From the NCBI GenBank assembly GCA_001466705.2, contig LATX02000012.1:1-64000 (forward strand): a stretch of 64,000 nt of DNA, read 5' to 3'. Both the position numbers and the translations under genes were made by a program. Source of the DNA: Moniliophthora roreri. Its lineage: Eukaryota; Basidiomycota; Agaricomycetes; Agaricales; Marasmiaceae. The notes beneath the pieces are model-generated. The model searched no databases and had not been told where the DNA came from. It saw nothing but the letters and a program-made list of their open reading frames with translations. This document shows positions 11,934-23,079 of this stretch, piece by piece; within the stretch, counting starts at the first letter, position 1; the number at the start of each line of letters is the position of its first letter.

Positions 11934-13207
11934 CTAAGACTCCCCATCTCTGTAGAGTTCTGTGTCGTAATCCTGTGACTCATCCAAGGACCAACCTGCT
12001 TGCTTGTCACCCATTGCATCTCCTAATGCTCCAGGTTGCCATTCTTGAGCCATCTGTTCTTCAACTCCTTTTTTGTAATCTGCCAGTGTGACCTTTTTCG
12101 GATTTACCCCCATAAAGAGGAACTCCCACCTCTTGTCCTCAGTGTTGATGATGAAGGTCTGATCATCGCTCTCCATTGTGATTGTTGTATCCATCATCAT
12201 CATAATCATTATGGTCCAACAAAGCGCCACTATCTGGATGAGTCCTTCCATGTGAAAGTCTTGAAAGACCATCTCTGGACAGTGCACCCAGCAGTGATAT
12301 GTCCAGGCACATAGAGGAGGCATCGCTTGCAATGGTAGCTCAGGCAATTTTGGGGGAGATGGTGGTCCAATTCACACACAAGGCAGACATGCAATCTATT
12401 AGTGTCTCCACTTGAGTTGGTGGTGGCGATTTGTTGTTCTGTTGGAGTTCATCTGGAAGGTTGGGCATGGATGGAGGTTGGGACCAAGAGGGCCAGTTCT
12501 CTTTGACCTGTGGCTTGAACCATACTGCTGGAGTTGATGATGAGGGTGTTGAAAGGGAGGACTCATTGGAGGGTGTGCTCAACTTTCGGTTTAATGTCAG
12601 GATCAGGAGAGGTTTCAGGATAAAGGAGGGAGTAGTCGGAAGAGGGTTCAGTGGTCTGATTAGAAGGAGAGGAGATTCATTTCTGGAGGGAGGGTCTAGG
12701 GTAGCCATTGCCATTGGTTTGTCGTCTGAGTCTGTTGAGAAGACTGAAAGTATTGGGGTCGGGATACTTGGAAGGAGCTCGGGGATCTGCAGGTGGGGGC
12801 ATGGATAGATGTGGATGGTAGGAGAAAGTAGACAGTACTGTTACAGGTTCTTCTAACCCGATTCCATAGTTGCACACAAATAAGACCTGATTTGCAATTT
12901 CCAGGTTGCAACTCTGAGTGATCTTGTTGAGTAGGTGGTGTTGGGCCTATAAGAAAAAGAGGCTTTTGACTGTGGGTTCCAGTCAGTTGTCAGGATTAGC
13001 AGTGTTTCAGATTTGTTGGTCATACTGTTGGGAGTTGAACAGGTAGAGGAGTTGATAGGGGTTTGGACAGAGGCTGTGATGATAGGTGATGTTCTCGCCA
13101 TATCGACCTTCTCCAGCTTCAGTAGGAGTAGGGCTTGGGAGACCTTGTGGCTGGCTACCAGCAGCAGAGCCAGAAGCAGAAGCAGAGGAAGATGCATTGG
13201 TAGACAT
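11934..13207 (-). pseudogene. Extra 3' reading region of the Gypsy element, function unknown
   Basis: Between the chromodomain and the 3' LTR about 1.3 kb stays largely open on the element's sense strand in broken pieces. It begins MSTNASSSASASGSAAGSQP (13207) and ends in an acidic domain with FIINTEDKRWEFLFMG and QDYDTELYRDGES (stop at 11934). The final piece also contains a Cys/His-rich run (CAWTYHCWVHC). The position is that of an env-like or accessory ORF, but there is no membrane anchor, so an envelope role is not supported. Confidence 0.55.
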
Positions 13208-13241
13208 ATTATGGAGTGGGAGTGGGGTCTTGAGAGTTCAG

Positions 13242-16200
13242 TCAATGCCTTTTTATATAGTCCTTATAGAGGTCTAGGCAATTGACCATTTCTTCAGTTC
13301 TGATCCACCTATTATGAGAAGAGTTGTAACTGGCATAGGACACAAGGAATTCCCTGGGCTGTTTCTTTGGTCTGTGTCCCATGATGGTGTCCACTTTGTA
13401 CTCTTCAAATCCTTCAATCAGATCAGGTGGTGGTTCCATAAAGCTAGGCCCATGTGCTTCAGTCTGTTTAAATGGAATTAACAGTGCAGCATGGAACACT
13501 AGATGGATCTTCCATTGATGTGGGAGCTGTAGCCAGTAGGTTACTGGCCCCATTACTTCAAGTATTTTGAAGGGTCCTTCTCTTTTTGGGGTGAGCTTTT
13601 TAGTGGAGTATCCAATAATCAGGTTCTTTCCTTCTAGCTACACCTTCTGGCCTACTTTGAACATGTCCAGCTTCTGTTTTTCTTTTCTTATTATCTCCAG
13701 CAGGCTCATTATTTCTTTTCTTACTCTTTTCAGTTTGTGGAGCCTTTCTTCTACTGATGGGATGTTTGTTTGCATGAATACCATGAGGAGCACTCTAGAG
13801 TAATAACCTATTATGAAAAAGAGTGACTTCTTAAGCACCAAGTGGGTTCAGTTGTTATGGGTGAACTCTGCCAATGGTAGGAACTCTTTCCACTGTGTCT
13901 GTTCTTTGGCACAAGAGATCCTAAGGTAGACTTCGATTTCCTAGTTTACTCTTTCAGTTTCTCCATCTGTCTGTGGGTGGAAGGCTGTGCTCATCGAGTG
14001 TTTTATAGATAGTTGTCTTTCCATTTCTTGAAAGACTTTGGCAGTGAATCAGAGATCTCAATTCAAAATGATGTGATCTGGAAGTCTGAATTGTTTGTAT
14101 AATTGTTGAATTAGCAGTTCTGCTATCTCTGTTGCATCTATTGTCTTTGTGCATAGTGTAAAAATTACCCCCTTTGTAGAGGAGTGGTCCACCACTACCA
14201 AAATACAATCTATCCCTTCGCTTTCCAGCAGATCTGTAATGAGATCCATCATGCAAACCTGAAATGGAAACAAATTCTTGGGTGGTTTGATTGGCTGAAT
14301 CAGTGTTCTCATTGGGTGGGTGTTCATCTTCATTTGTTGGCAGGGAACACATCTATCCACAAAGCTCCATATGAATTTAGCCATTCCTGGCCATCAAAAA
14401 TTGTGCTGAACCTGTTCCAGCATGTTCTATTGTCCTGGATGTCCAACTCCCAGTACTTTGTGGATTGCTTGCATGATGGAGCATTGCAACTGTTCGTTAT
14501 TTGGCATGTACACCCATCCCTTGAAAAGAAGAAGGTCTTCTTTGATTTCCCAATCAGAGAGGGCTGATTTGATTGGTGGCACACTCTGACTTAGTAATGT
14601 CTCTAGAGCCAACTTATGGAAGTTGTCTGGGCCTAATCATTTCCTGATTTCATCTTCTAATTCCAGGTTGATTCCTTTTATAAACAGGTGTTCTGGTAGG
14701 AGAACTATATCTTCATTGTCATTTTCTTTGTCATCATGTTCATTCGACCATCTTGATAGAGCATCAGCTTGGGTTATGCTCTTTCCAGGCATGTGAATAA
14801 GAGCAAGATCAAACTCTGATAGGAAAAGACTCCACCTTGCTTGTCTTTGGTTCAACTTCTGTGTGGTTCAAAAATATGTCAGGTTCTTGTGGTTGGATAA
14901 GATAACCACTTTGTGTTTTCCTCCCATCAAATAATGTCACCATTCCATCAATGCTTGTATGATCGCTAGTAGCTCTCAGTTGTAGATTTCATAATTTCAT
15001 TCTGTTGGTGATAGGGACTTCAATATGTATCCACATGGGTGCCATTCTCCATCCATTCCCTGCTGCTGTAATACTCCCCCCATTGCCCATTTCGAAGTGT
15101 CTGCTTCTATTACAAAGGGTCTGTCTGTATCAGGCATTATCAGAACTGGTTCTGAGAGGAACTTTCGTTTGAGGAGGTCAAATGATGTTTGACATTCTTT
15201 GGTCCATTCAAATTTCTGCATCTTTTTTGTGAGATTGTTAAGTGGCTTGGCAATATGAGAATACCTTCCAATGAACTTGCAATAGAAGTTCCCAAAGCTA
15301 AGGAAACTGCATACTTCTTTTACTGTTCTGGGAGGTTCCCAATCTGCTATTTCTGCTAGTTTTACTGGATCTGATGTACCCAGGTCAGATGACCATTCCC
15401 AAAAAGATTACTTCTGTAACATCAAATTCACACTTTTCCAGCTTTAGGTAAAGATCATGTTTTCAAATCCTGTGCATCAATCTCTTGGTCCACTCTCAGT
15501 GTTCCTTGCGATTGTCCAAGAACAGGAGGATGTCGTCCATGTATACAACACACCATCCTTCATTGATGAAATCTGACAAGATGTCATTCATGAATGCTTG
15601 GAACGTGGCTGGTGAGTTGCTTAATCCAAAGAACATAACCATTGGTTTGAAGAGTCCTCTATTTGTTTTGAAAGTAGCTTTCCATTGATCTCTATCTTTG
15701 ATCTGAACATTATTATAGCTGTTCTGAAGATTCAGTTTGCTGAAAATGTTTGCTCCTTTCAGCTTATCCAGAAGTTCAGAGATGAACAGCAGTGGGTAGG
15801 CATTTTTAATTGTTCTCTTGTTGAGTTCCCAGTAGTCCTGTGTGGGTCTTAGAGCTTCTTTCTCTTTTTTTGCCACAAAGAAGAAGGGCAATGCTATGGG
15901 TGACTTTGATTTTCTAATGTATTCCTTCCACATGTTCTCCTCCAAGAACTTGTCCTGTTCCTTTTGTTCTGCTGGTCTTAAAGAGTACAGTTTGCAATTC
16001 CAAGGAATGAAGTCAGGCTTCAGTTCTATTCTGTGATTGTAGGTTCTTGAAGGGGGGAAGCATTCTGATTTCCCCTTCTTGAACCATTTCTGATACCCTT
16101 GCAGATATGATGGAATCAGCTTGTCAATACTCTTCTTTGCTCCTTCTGTTTGTTGTGCTAATTCTTGCAAAGTTGTTGTCTTTGCTCTGATAAGCACTTC

Positions 16201-16610
16201 TTCTGGGGTATTGTCCAGTATTCCCATGAACTGTTTGATCTGGATTTTTTGTCTTGGAGAGAACTCCATTTCTCCAGTTTCCCAGTCTATTCTGGAGTTG
16301 TGAAACCTTAGCCAGGGGAGCCCTAAAATCATTTCCTCATCTCTGATCCCCGAGATCAGGAAGTTTTCTCTGAATTCCTTCTCTGACATCTTGAATTCTA
16401 CTTCAACCATATGGGAGATTCAAGCTATTTTGTTCAGTGTTCCATCCACATTGAACACTTTTATTTTTTCCAGAAGCTTTTCCCATTTCTTCTCTTATTT
16501 CCTTGCCAACAACAAGCTAATGAACCTTTCTCTAGCTTCTGAGTCCAGAAGTGCCTGAGTTTCGATGATTTGGTTTCCCACTTTGTACTAGAGAGAGAAA
16601 TGCATAGAAT
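13242..16610 (-). pseudogene. Gypsy pol: protease, RT, RNase H, integrase, chromodomain
   Basis: Protease-like LLDSEARERF near 16.53 kb (the usual DSG triad is altered to DSE). RT spans 16410-15496 with FVAKKEKEALRP, QDYWELNKRTIKNAYPL, FSKLNLQNSYN, FGLSNSPATFQAFMN and the catalytic YMDDILLF. RNase H fragments at 15221-14997 (FVIEADTSKWAMGGVLQQQ) and 14855-14637 ([15 protein letters not shown]). Integrase at 14612-14058 (CVPCQQMK, MDLITDLLES, DCILVVVDHSSTKG). Chromodomain at 13553-13242 (EEYKVDTIMGHRPKK, FLVSYASYNSSHNRW). Stops between the blocks and KLNLQNSYN at a usually Asp-containing RT motif indicate inactivity. Confidence 0.92.
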
Positions 16611-16669
16611 TTCAATTGATTTTAGCTAGTACAAAGTGCAAAATTGTTACAGGCAGTAGAGATGTCATC

Positions 16670-17560
16670 CTCTTTTGCCGTTTCAAAAACCCTCCTGCTC
16701 CATGAGGTCCAACAATTGATTCTTTTCTTCTTTGGTCTGATCATTCACCAGGACTCTGATTTTTGTGAACCTGTCTTCTTTTGAAAGCTTCTTAGGCTTC
16801 TCCTTCTTTGGTTCCACCTTCTTTACTCCATCTGGGCAGTCTCAGATTCGATGGCCACTTCTCCTGCACTGGAAGCAGAGACCTTTCGCCATGTATTCCT
16901 TTCAATCTATTTCTGTGATTTTCCTGACTATGGCATCCTCCTTCTTGTGGAAGTTTCACTGGGGCTTTTTTCCATTATCTTCGTCCCACCTTCTCCTGTA
17001 TTCTTGAGCTTGTTTGTAACTTTCATCATACAAGATTGCAGTGCTCATCCATTTCTTTATTGTATCTGGCTTTCCTTCCGGTCAGATCATAATCTTCAAC
17101 ATGAGGCTTTTGGATAATCCTCTTTTGAAAGCTTTGATCTGAGCTGTGTCATTGTATCTGGTCTGGTTGGTAAGATAGGTAAACTGATACATGTACTCAT
17201 CGGCTCTTTCCTTCATCTTCAAATCCCTAAGCTTCATCTAGGCTTCCAAAGCCATATCCAATGGTTCGAAGGATGTCTTGAAGTCTTTGATGAATTCGGA
17301 CCAAGTAACCTTCTTGGCTTCTGCATTGTATGCCAAAAGGAGGTCTGTCTTCTTATTCTTCCAGAACTCCTCTGGTCCATCCATCATATATGACAGGAGG
17401 AAAAGCTTCTTCATCCTATCATTGGTGAAGGTTTTGGGGTTAAGAGTGATATACAATAGAACTTCTCTGAGGAACCTCTTCGCCTCCTTCCTCTAGCTGG
17501 TGAATGCTCTGGGCAATGCCGCTGATGTGCCTAATTTTGGCCTAGATATGAAATTGTGCA
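16670..17560 (-). pseudogene. Gypsy gag, capsid domain and CCHC zinc knuckle
   Basis: The stretch at 17456-17238 reads as the retrotransposon gag domain (ITLNPKTFTNDRMKKLFLLS, then GPEEFWKNKK, then WSEFIKDFKTSF). Further downstream CFQCRRSGH precedes a TGA and then DC (about 16836-16882), a C-x2-C-x4-H-x4-C knuckle with a stop inside it. Several other stops break the frame. Confidence 0.8.
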
Positions 17561-17569
17561 CTTTTCATG

Positions 17570-18760
17570 TCAAATACTAGAAAAAGAGCCTAGAGTACAT
17601 GTGATATCTATGTGACTTGATAACTCAAGAGCTCCAATATGGCATCTAAAGCTTTAAGTGCCGAGTCTAATAATTGACACTGTAATACAATTTAGATGAG
17701 GTTGGTAGACTATACTAGCCCTCTACATTACAGTGAAGCATTGCTGTGAGGATCCTTGGTCAATAAAAATGGGCCAGAAACCACTAATTCTGAATACAAA
17801 GGAATAGATATCAGTTGGATCCACAGTCTAAGTGTACTAGATTGTTTGCTTTGCAATCACATTGCATAATAATGCATCAAGAGACTTGTCGTTTCATTAT
17901 TACTATCAAAAACTAGTACACAGTTGGAACTTGTTCCTATGTGGAGCTTCAGAGACCCTCCCAGGCAGATATAGTGACCTACAAGGTTGTATGCAGGACA
18001 GAAGGAGATTGAATATGATGGATGTCTAGACCATGATATCCACCAATCCGATGGTAGAAAGCAGCTATGTGGAAGTAAACCAGTGGAACAAGAAATGTTC
18101 CCATATGTAAAACCAGTCCAGAACCAGTGGCTATGCAGAAGTAGCTATGTGGAAGGATTGTTTGACCCAGCAACACTCCACACAGAGTCCAAAATTAATA
18201 AACCAACTGTTTGGTCACTAAATATACCCAACATAGCTAATTGCTATGCGGAATCAGACTTTTATGCATGAACACATATGATTTGCACCCTAAACTAGAT
18301 CACACTCATTTATCTTTTATTTTGTTATTTCCAATTATCATTCTGTATATAAAAAGCTGTACTTGTAGATGCAGGCTCAAGCACCAACTGGTACTTGCAC
18401 ATTATAGCCCTGCACAGCGTCGATTTAGACCTCCACACAGCTTTCATAGACCAAGTCTATGCACTTGCCAGTCTGTCACTTCTAGTAGAGCCAAGATTTA
18501 TATATATATCTTGCCTCACTGTATACCTTCAGCTACAAACCAACCAATAAACCACTTGTTTTAAAACCTATACTTTGTGACCCTTGAGTACAATACTTGA
18601 GTCGTCCTAACCAGAGTCTTTAGGCTCTACAACCATATACCAACCCAAGCTGGTCAATTGAAAGTTTAAAAGGGTTCTGTCCCCTTTGCACCCCAAATTA
18701 CACTTGAGACAGACTCAGTCTCCCAGTAGACTTATACAGTATTTTATCACTCATAGAAGC
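17570..18760. mobile_element. Probable nested LTR-like insertion in the gag region
   Basis: About 1.2 kb of AT-rich, non-coding sequence separates two gag pieces. On the plus strand it has promoter- and LTR-like features: a TATA box (CTGTATATAAAAAG, about 18345-18358), a polyadenylation-like CAATAAACC near 18545, and a CTCTACA end-like motif near 18630. I could not fix terminal repeats or a target duplication, so the boundaries are approximate. Confidence 0.45.
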
Positions 18761-18892
18761 CTCTATTGTGGGTTTTGGTGTGTGTTGTGGGTGTGGGTGT
18801 GGGTTTAGTAGCAGCTCTTAGTTGCAGAAGTCCTTTTTAGAGAGCATTTTAGAGTGGAGACAGCATGTAGCAGTTCTTCATAGCAGATAGAG

Positions 18893-19426
18893 TCACTGCC
18901 TCTTCACTGCCACCACTTGTACTGGTACCATGGCACCTATCATTGTTCCTTTAGGTTCTAGCTCAATTTTGGGCCTGCTTCCTAGTGGCTTCTTTTCTTT
19001 GGCCATCTCTTCAATCAGTGGTTGTTTCTTTGACCTGGGGCTGTTCTTTAATGCTTCAAGAAGTTTTTCAAATAGGTCTTGTTGCTCCACTGACAGTAAG
19101 GAGGTGGTAGATGTATCCAAGTCTTTCTTCTTCAATGTAGGCAGAGATGTATTGCCTTTGGATTCATTCTCTTCTGAACCAGGTGTGATGAATAATAGGG
19201 TTAAGGTTCTCTTTGTTTCTGACTGTTCTCTTGGTGTCTCTGTTGGAGGCTGCTTCTCCAGCAAGGGTGACTGCAAGTGGGTCAGGAGTTCCTTGCAGGA
19301 TGCTCTGGTTAACGGTAGGGTCACTCATCCACTGGGGTTCAATATCGATTGGGTTTGTAATCCATGCCGCCATTCTTCCACCTTGGCAATGTCCTGCTCG
19401 ATCTGTTGTCCCTTCTGTGGTGGCAT
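18893..19426 (-). pseudogene. Gypsy gag, N-terminal part
   Basis: Starts at an ATG near 19426 (MPPQKGQQIEQDIAKVEEW), has an in-frame TGA about 33 codons in, then stays open to 18893 with a charged Lys/Glu-rich region (SVEQQDLFEKLLEALK). It lies just inside the 5' LTR. The next part of gag is more than 1.3 kb downstream, with an insertion-like stretch between. Confidence 0.65.
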
Positions 19427-19491
19427 CTTGTCTTTCCTAAGCAAGTGATGCCTAGACCTGGAGAGGTCAGCAATCGATCAGCTTGACCTTG

Positions 19492-19922
19492 TGTTATGCT
19501 GCTTGTGCAGCAATGAACTACCTAACACCCCCTGGCTGAGCATCAGGCTTTCTTAAGTCAAGTTTGAGTTTGTTCAACAGATGTTGAAGTTCAGAGTTCC
19601 TTTGTCATCGTTGCTTTAGACACAAGTCAATGTATTAACTAGGTCAAGCTGGAGACCTAAGTCTCTGCTTGACTGCTTAAATAGATACAACCAATTGTAA
19701 CAATACTATATATGTATATAGCAACAAGTTTGGAGATGGGTAATAATTAGCAACACAATCGGTATATAAGTAATCCAAGGTAGACAGGAAAGGGAACTGG
19801 GAAGGTGAATATGTCCAATAAAAGAAGAAGCATATGACAGTGAAAGTAAAAGGGGGCTGGGAAGGTGTACTAAGTCCAAGGGGAAAGGGAGACATATGTC
19901 ATAAGGAAAAAGGGGTGTAATA
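19492..19922 (-). repeat. 5' LTR of the Gypsy element
   Basis: About 431 bp. On the plus strand it starts TGTTATGCTG and ends GGTGTAATA, where the paired LTR has GGTGTAACA, so one terminal base has mutated. Most of its length (19549-19918) is repeated almost exactly at 11523-11892. The small difference between the two copies suggests a fairly young insertion despite the coding damage. Confidence 0.9.
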
Positions 19923-20126
19923 ATACTAGCTCTTTATGCTGGCCATTTGAGTACTTGATTCAAATTGAGACTCAGTAGTATATTATGACTTATTGGTTTC
20001 AAAATATAATAACTTTATTTTCACTACAATGAACTTGAAAGGAACAATCCTAGCATGTACAGTGTCCCTGCAGTAGTATGTAATGTGTTTAAAATTATTC
20101 AAATCTACTCCTGGGTCTCCTTCCTT

Positions 20127-22318
20127 CTACCTCTCCAATTCAATTGCATCTTTTGCCCTATCTTCTTCCAGATATGCTTTAGCTTTGTTAATTTTGGTAG
20201 TGTCTCTGGTACTAAGAAAAGCTATCAGCACAAACTTGAGGGAAATCATTTCTGGGTTCATACCACCCAATACTTCAAACTGATTATCATCTCCAACCAC
20301 CTTCAGAATAGGAAGACCAACAAAGTAAGCTAGGTCTGTTGTTGTAGAATCAAAGTGATGGTAATCATGAAGCATCTTTATAGCTTTATAGACACTTTGT
20401 TCCCAAGACCAACGCTTAATTGTTCCTGTAGTGGTGAAAGATGGAAGACCCAAAGACTCTTGCATGGCCTCTGGTATCTCTTTTTTACCAGAAGAATCAA
20501 AAGACCAGAAATACTTTGTCCCTTCTGCCCAGGATCTCCAGACTTCTTCATTATCAGAAGGTTGGGGAACTGGTTGGATGAATAGATACACTGAAGCACC
20601 ACTTGATGTGAAGTTTGTATTCTCCTGGGGCATAGAGTGTTTTCTCTTGCATTTGAAGATGAGGTAAAGTCCATCATGTATATCTATTTGCCTATTAGCA
20701 TACTATGGCCATAAGCAAGACAATAAAAGCATTTACAATACTCTCTCTACTTGTCTTCATGAATCTGGAGTTGGCTGAACACACTATGTGCCTGAGTAAT
20801 CCATGATTTTTCCAAATCAGCTGTATGGGATATGGAATATCGCAATTTCATGTCTTTGGCATGTTGGATATCCATTGGTGTAACTGTAAACCTATGTTTT
20901 CTGTAAGTGCACATTATTCATAATGACATTATTTCATACATACCGCACTGTTCCATCCTTCATCACAACTAGGCTCTCCCTCATTGCATCAGAACCAACA
21001 TATGCTCTCCTGAGATAGTAATACAACCCACTTCTGGCTTCTGCTGGCAATCTGGCAATAATTTGTTGACTGTGCTGGTGGTAAATTGCACCAGGAAGTG
21101 TTGTGAGGATGGATATAGCCTTTCTATTAGCTACCTTTTGCCTATATGCCATGTAACACCCAGCAATGCCTAGGATGATATTGAGGGTAGAGACTGTTCT
21201 GGTAAGGTATTCAAAGGTAGCACTGGTGTCTCTGTATGTCTGAATAGATAATGCAGGAAAGTTGTTGTTGGGCATCAAACTTGAGGTATAGCCATAGATT
21301 CTCCAAGTTTGAAACTCTGGAGTCTGAATTTGAGGCCCATAACATAATGCACCAGTTTTTGGGTCAATCCACAGATTGTCTATGGCCTATAACCTTTTTG
21401 TCAATGCAGCAGAAAAGTTTGAGTAAAAGGAGACCTACAAGCTCAACATCTGGTTGCCATAGTCCAAGCTGTTGAGAAGGTAAGTCAGTAATGTTTGGAA
21501 AACTAATGATTTACACACTTGGTGATAAAAGTATGCATTCAGAATTGGGGAAGGCATATTGTTATTGAGGATGACATGTGATAGAGGAATCAATGCTGCA
21601 TCGAGGTTCAAGTTGAGTTAGTATTAAGCCTTAGAGCCAACTGATGCACCATACCATTGTAGAAAATCAGTGCTGGTAAACCACTTTGGTTGTTGTTATA
21701 CCCAAATAACTGAGCAACATATGGGTCCCTGACAATAATTGATACTAGAGTTGACAAAAATCAAGAAATCTTCATACTTGACTTCTGAAAATTTATCAAA
21801 ATCATGCTTGAAGGACTTAGTATATTGGAAAATGTTAGATATGATAATATTAATAAAAGATGTGACTCACCTTATAGGCACCTTCACCACTGTATTGAAC
21901 ATGTAGGAACTCCATATCTCCAAGTCTGTCTCCAGTGAAAATGCGAGCAATGTTGATCTTTCGATAGGCCCTGACTCTCTGACGTCTTATGACTCGGACT
22001 GTCACCTTCCCCTGCCTTGTTTCATCATACTCTGTGACTTCTGATTCACCAATGACACTTGTAACATATACATCTCCTGTTCGGATATGCCTGTACTAGA
22101 GGAATTAATCAAGTCAGCATTAAATTCCTGATAAATCATAGCAAGGGATATAATGAACACACATCATCCCATCTTGTCAATTCTTGTTGAGCTTGCTGCG
22201 TGTATTGCACCAGGTCCCCTTGAACATGAGTGAGATGTGTGATATTGTTATGAGATCCATGGATGTTTGTGAACTGTCCACCAGAAATAGTAAACTCTGA
22301 GCATCCATGGAGAGCCAT
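20127..22318 (-). CDS. Uncharacterised agaricomycete WSFD-family protein, copy A
   Basis: Multi-exon minus-strand gene. Exon 1 is 22163-22318 (MALHGCSEFTISGGQFTNIHG) and exon 2 is 21871-22095 (YRHIRTGDVYVTSVIGESEV); both keep phase. Later exons carry DPYVAQLFGYNN, GLPALIFYNG, LWIDPKTGALCYGP, MDIQHAKDMKLRYS, and the last (about 20633-20127) FWSFDSSGKKEIP. The same order of motifs occurs at 56.4-58.5 kb. I know this family only as abundant, uncharacterised proteins of mushrooms; no catalytic motif is visible. Around 21.7 kb the frame between FLIFVNS and DPYVAQ needs an implausibly short intron, so this copy may carry a small indel. Its low GC matches the adjacent retroelement. Confidence 0.65.
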
Positions 22319-22940
22319 GAGAGCAATGAGGGATTAGAGGAAAGAAGTCAATCTAAAACACGATGGGAGATGTATATGAAGGCTGCGAGGAGGCTGTGAG
22401 ACACAGCATTACTCGGAAAGAACGTGGTTCTCACGCAACAGCTTGTCAATGTTAAGTACATGAGGCAATCATGAGTGCTCAATGTTGTCCCTTCAGATGC
22501 GTTTGTAATGAAGCAAGCAACCGGTTCCTAAATAAATATGAGAAAGACGTCTGAGTGAAGAACAAATCCAGGCAAAGAAACCCAGAGGGCGTAACGATTG
22601 CTATGAGCGACTGTCCTCGACGCTCAGATCATTGTACTGAATGATGCATCAAGTGAGGAAATAAATGCAAAACATGCGACGACCGCATTACCCTCAAATT
22701 TCCCGCCGAAGCTCAGATCAAATCAAAGAATGGGTCTGAATTGACAAGAATTCAAGCGAATGAATTCAAAAGACAGAGGAGCTTGCGTTGGGCTCAAGCT
22801 CAACGCCGTGGCCGATGGATGCTGTGTACAACTGACGCAAAACACGTTGAGTGAACATTTGGATGTGTAGAGAAACAGTTTTTTATTGGTGATTCTAAGC
22901 TTATGCACAATCTCTAGCAATTCGCAGTATCGGGAATCCA
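22319..22940. other. No gene recognised
   Basis: Upstream region of copy A. Only short frames without motifs; no repeat recognised. Confidence 0.5.
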
Positions 22941-23079
22941 AGATCTATGTGCAAAGTAAGGTTAACGAGGAATCAGGGTCGGGGATAAAGAATACAAATA
23001 CGCACCCAAAGCAAAACCACAAACGCAAGATGAAGCGACGAACGTTCGCGAAACCACCAAGGCCTGGACTGATCACGGC

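Larger units (their letters stand above)
11023..19922 (-). mobile_element. Ty3/Gypsy LTR retrotransposon (chromoviral type), complete but inactivated, minus orientation
   Basis: Bounded by two near-identical LTRs (19492-19922 upstream; 11023-11892 downstream, the latter split by a nested solo LTR). ATACT flanks both outer edges (11018-11022 and 19923-19927), a 5-bp target-site duplication that fixes the ends. In element orientation the order is gag (two parts), CCHC knuckle, protease, reverse transcriptase, RNase H, integrase, chromodomain, then an extra 3' reading region. The order RT-RNase H-integrase marks Ty3/Gypsy. Many in-frame stops show it cannot make full proteins. Its base composition is lower in GC than the surrounding genes. 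A purine-rich tract (minus strand GAACAGAGGGTAA, 11893-11905) abuts the 3' LTR as expected for a PPT. Confidence 0.93.

Noticed and set aside
12036..16303. Plus-strand frames across the retroelement (for example 12431-12808, 14184-14567)
   Set aside because: They are antisense shadows of gag-pol, whose motifs are unambiguous on the minus strand.
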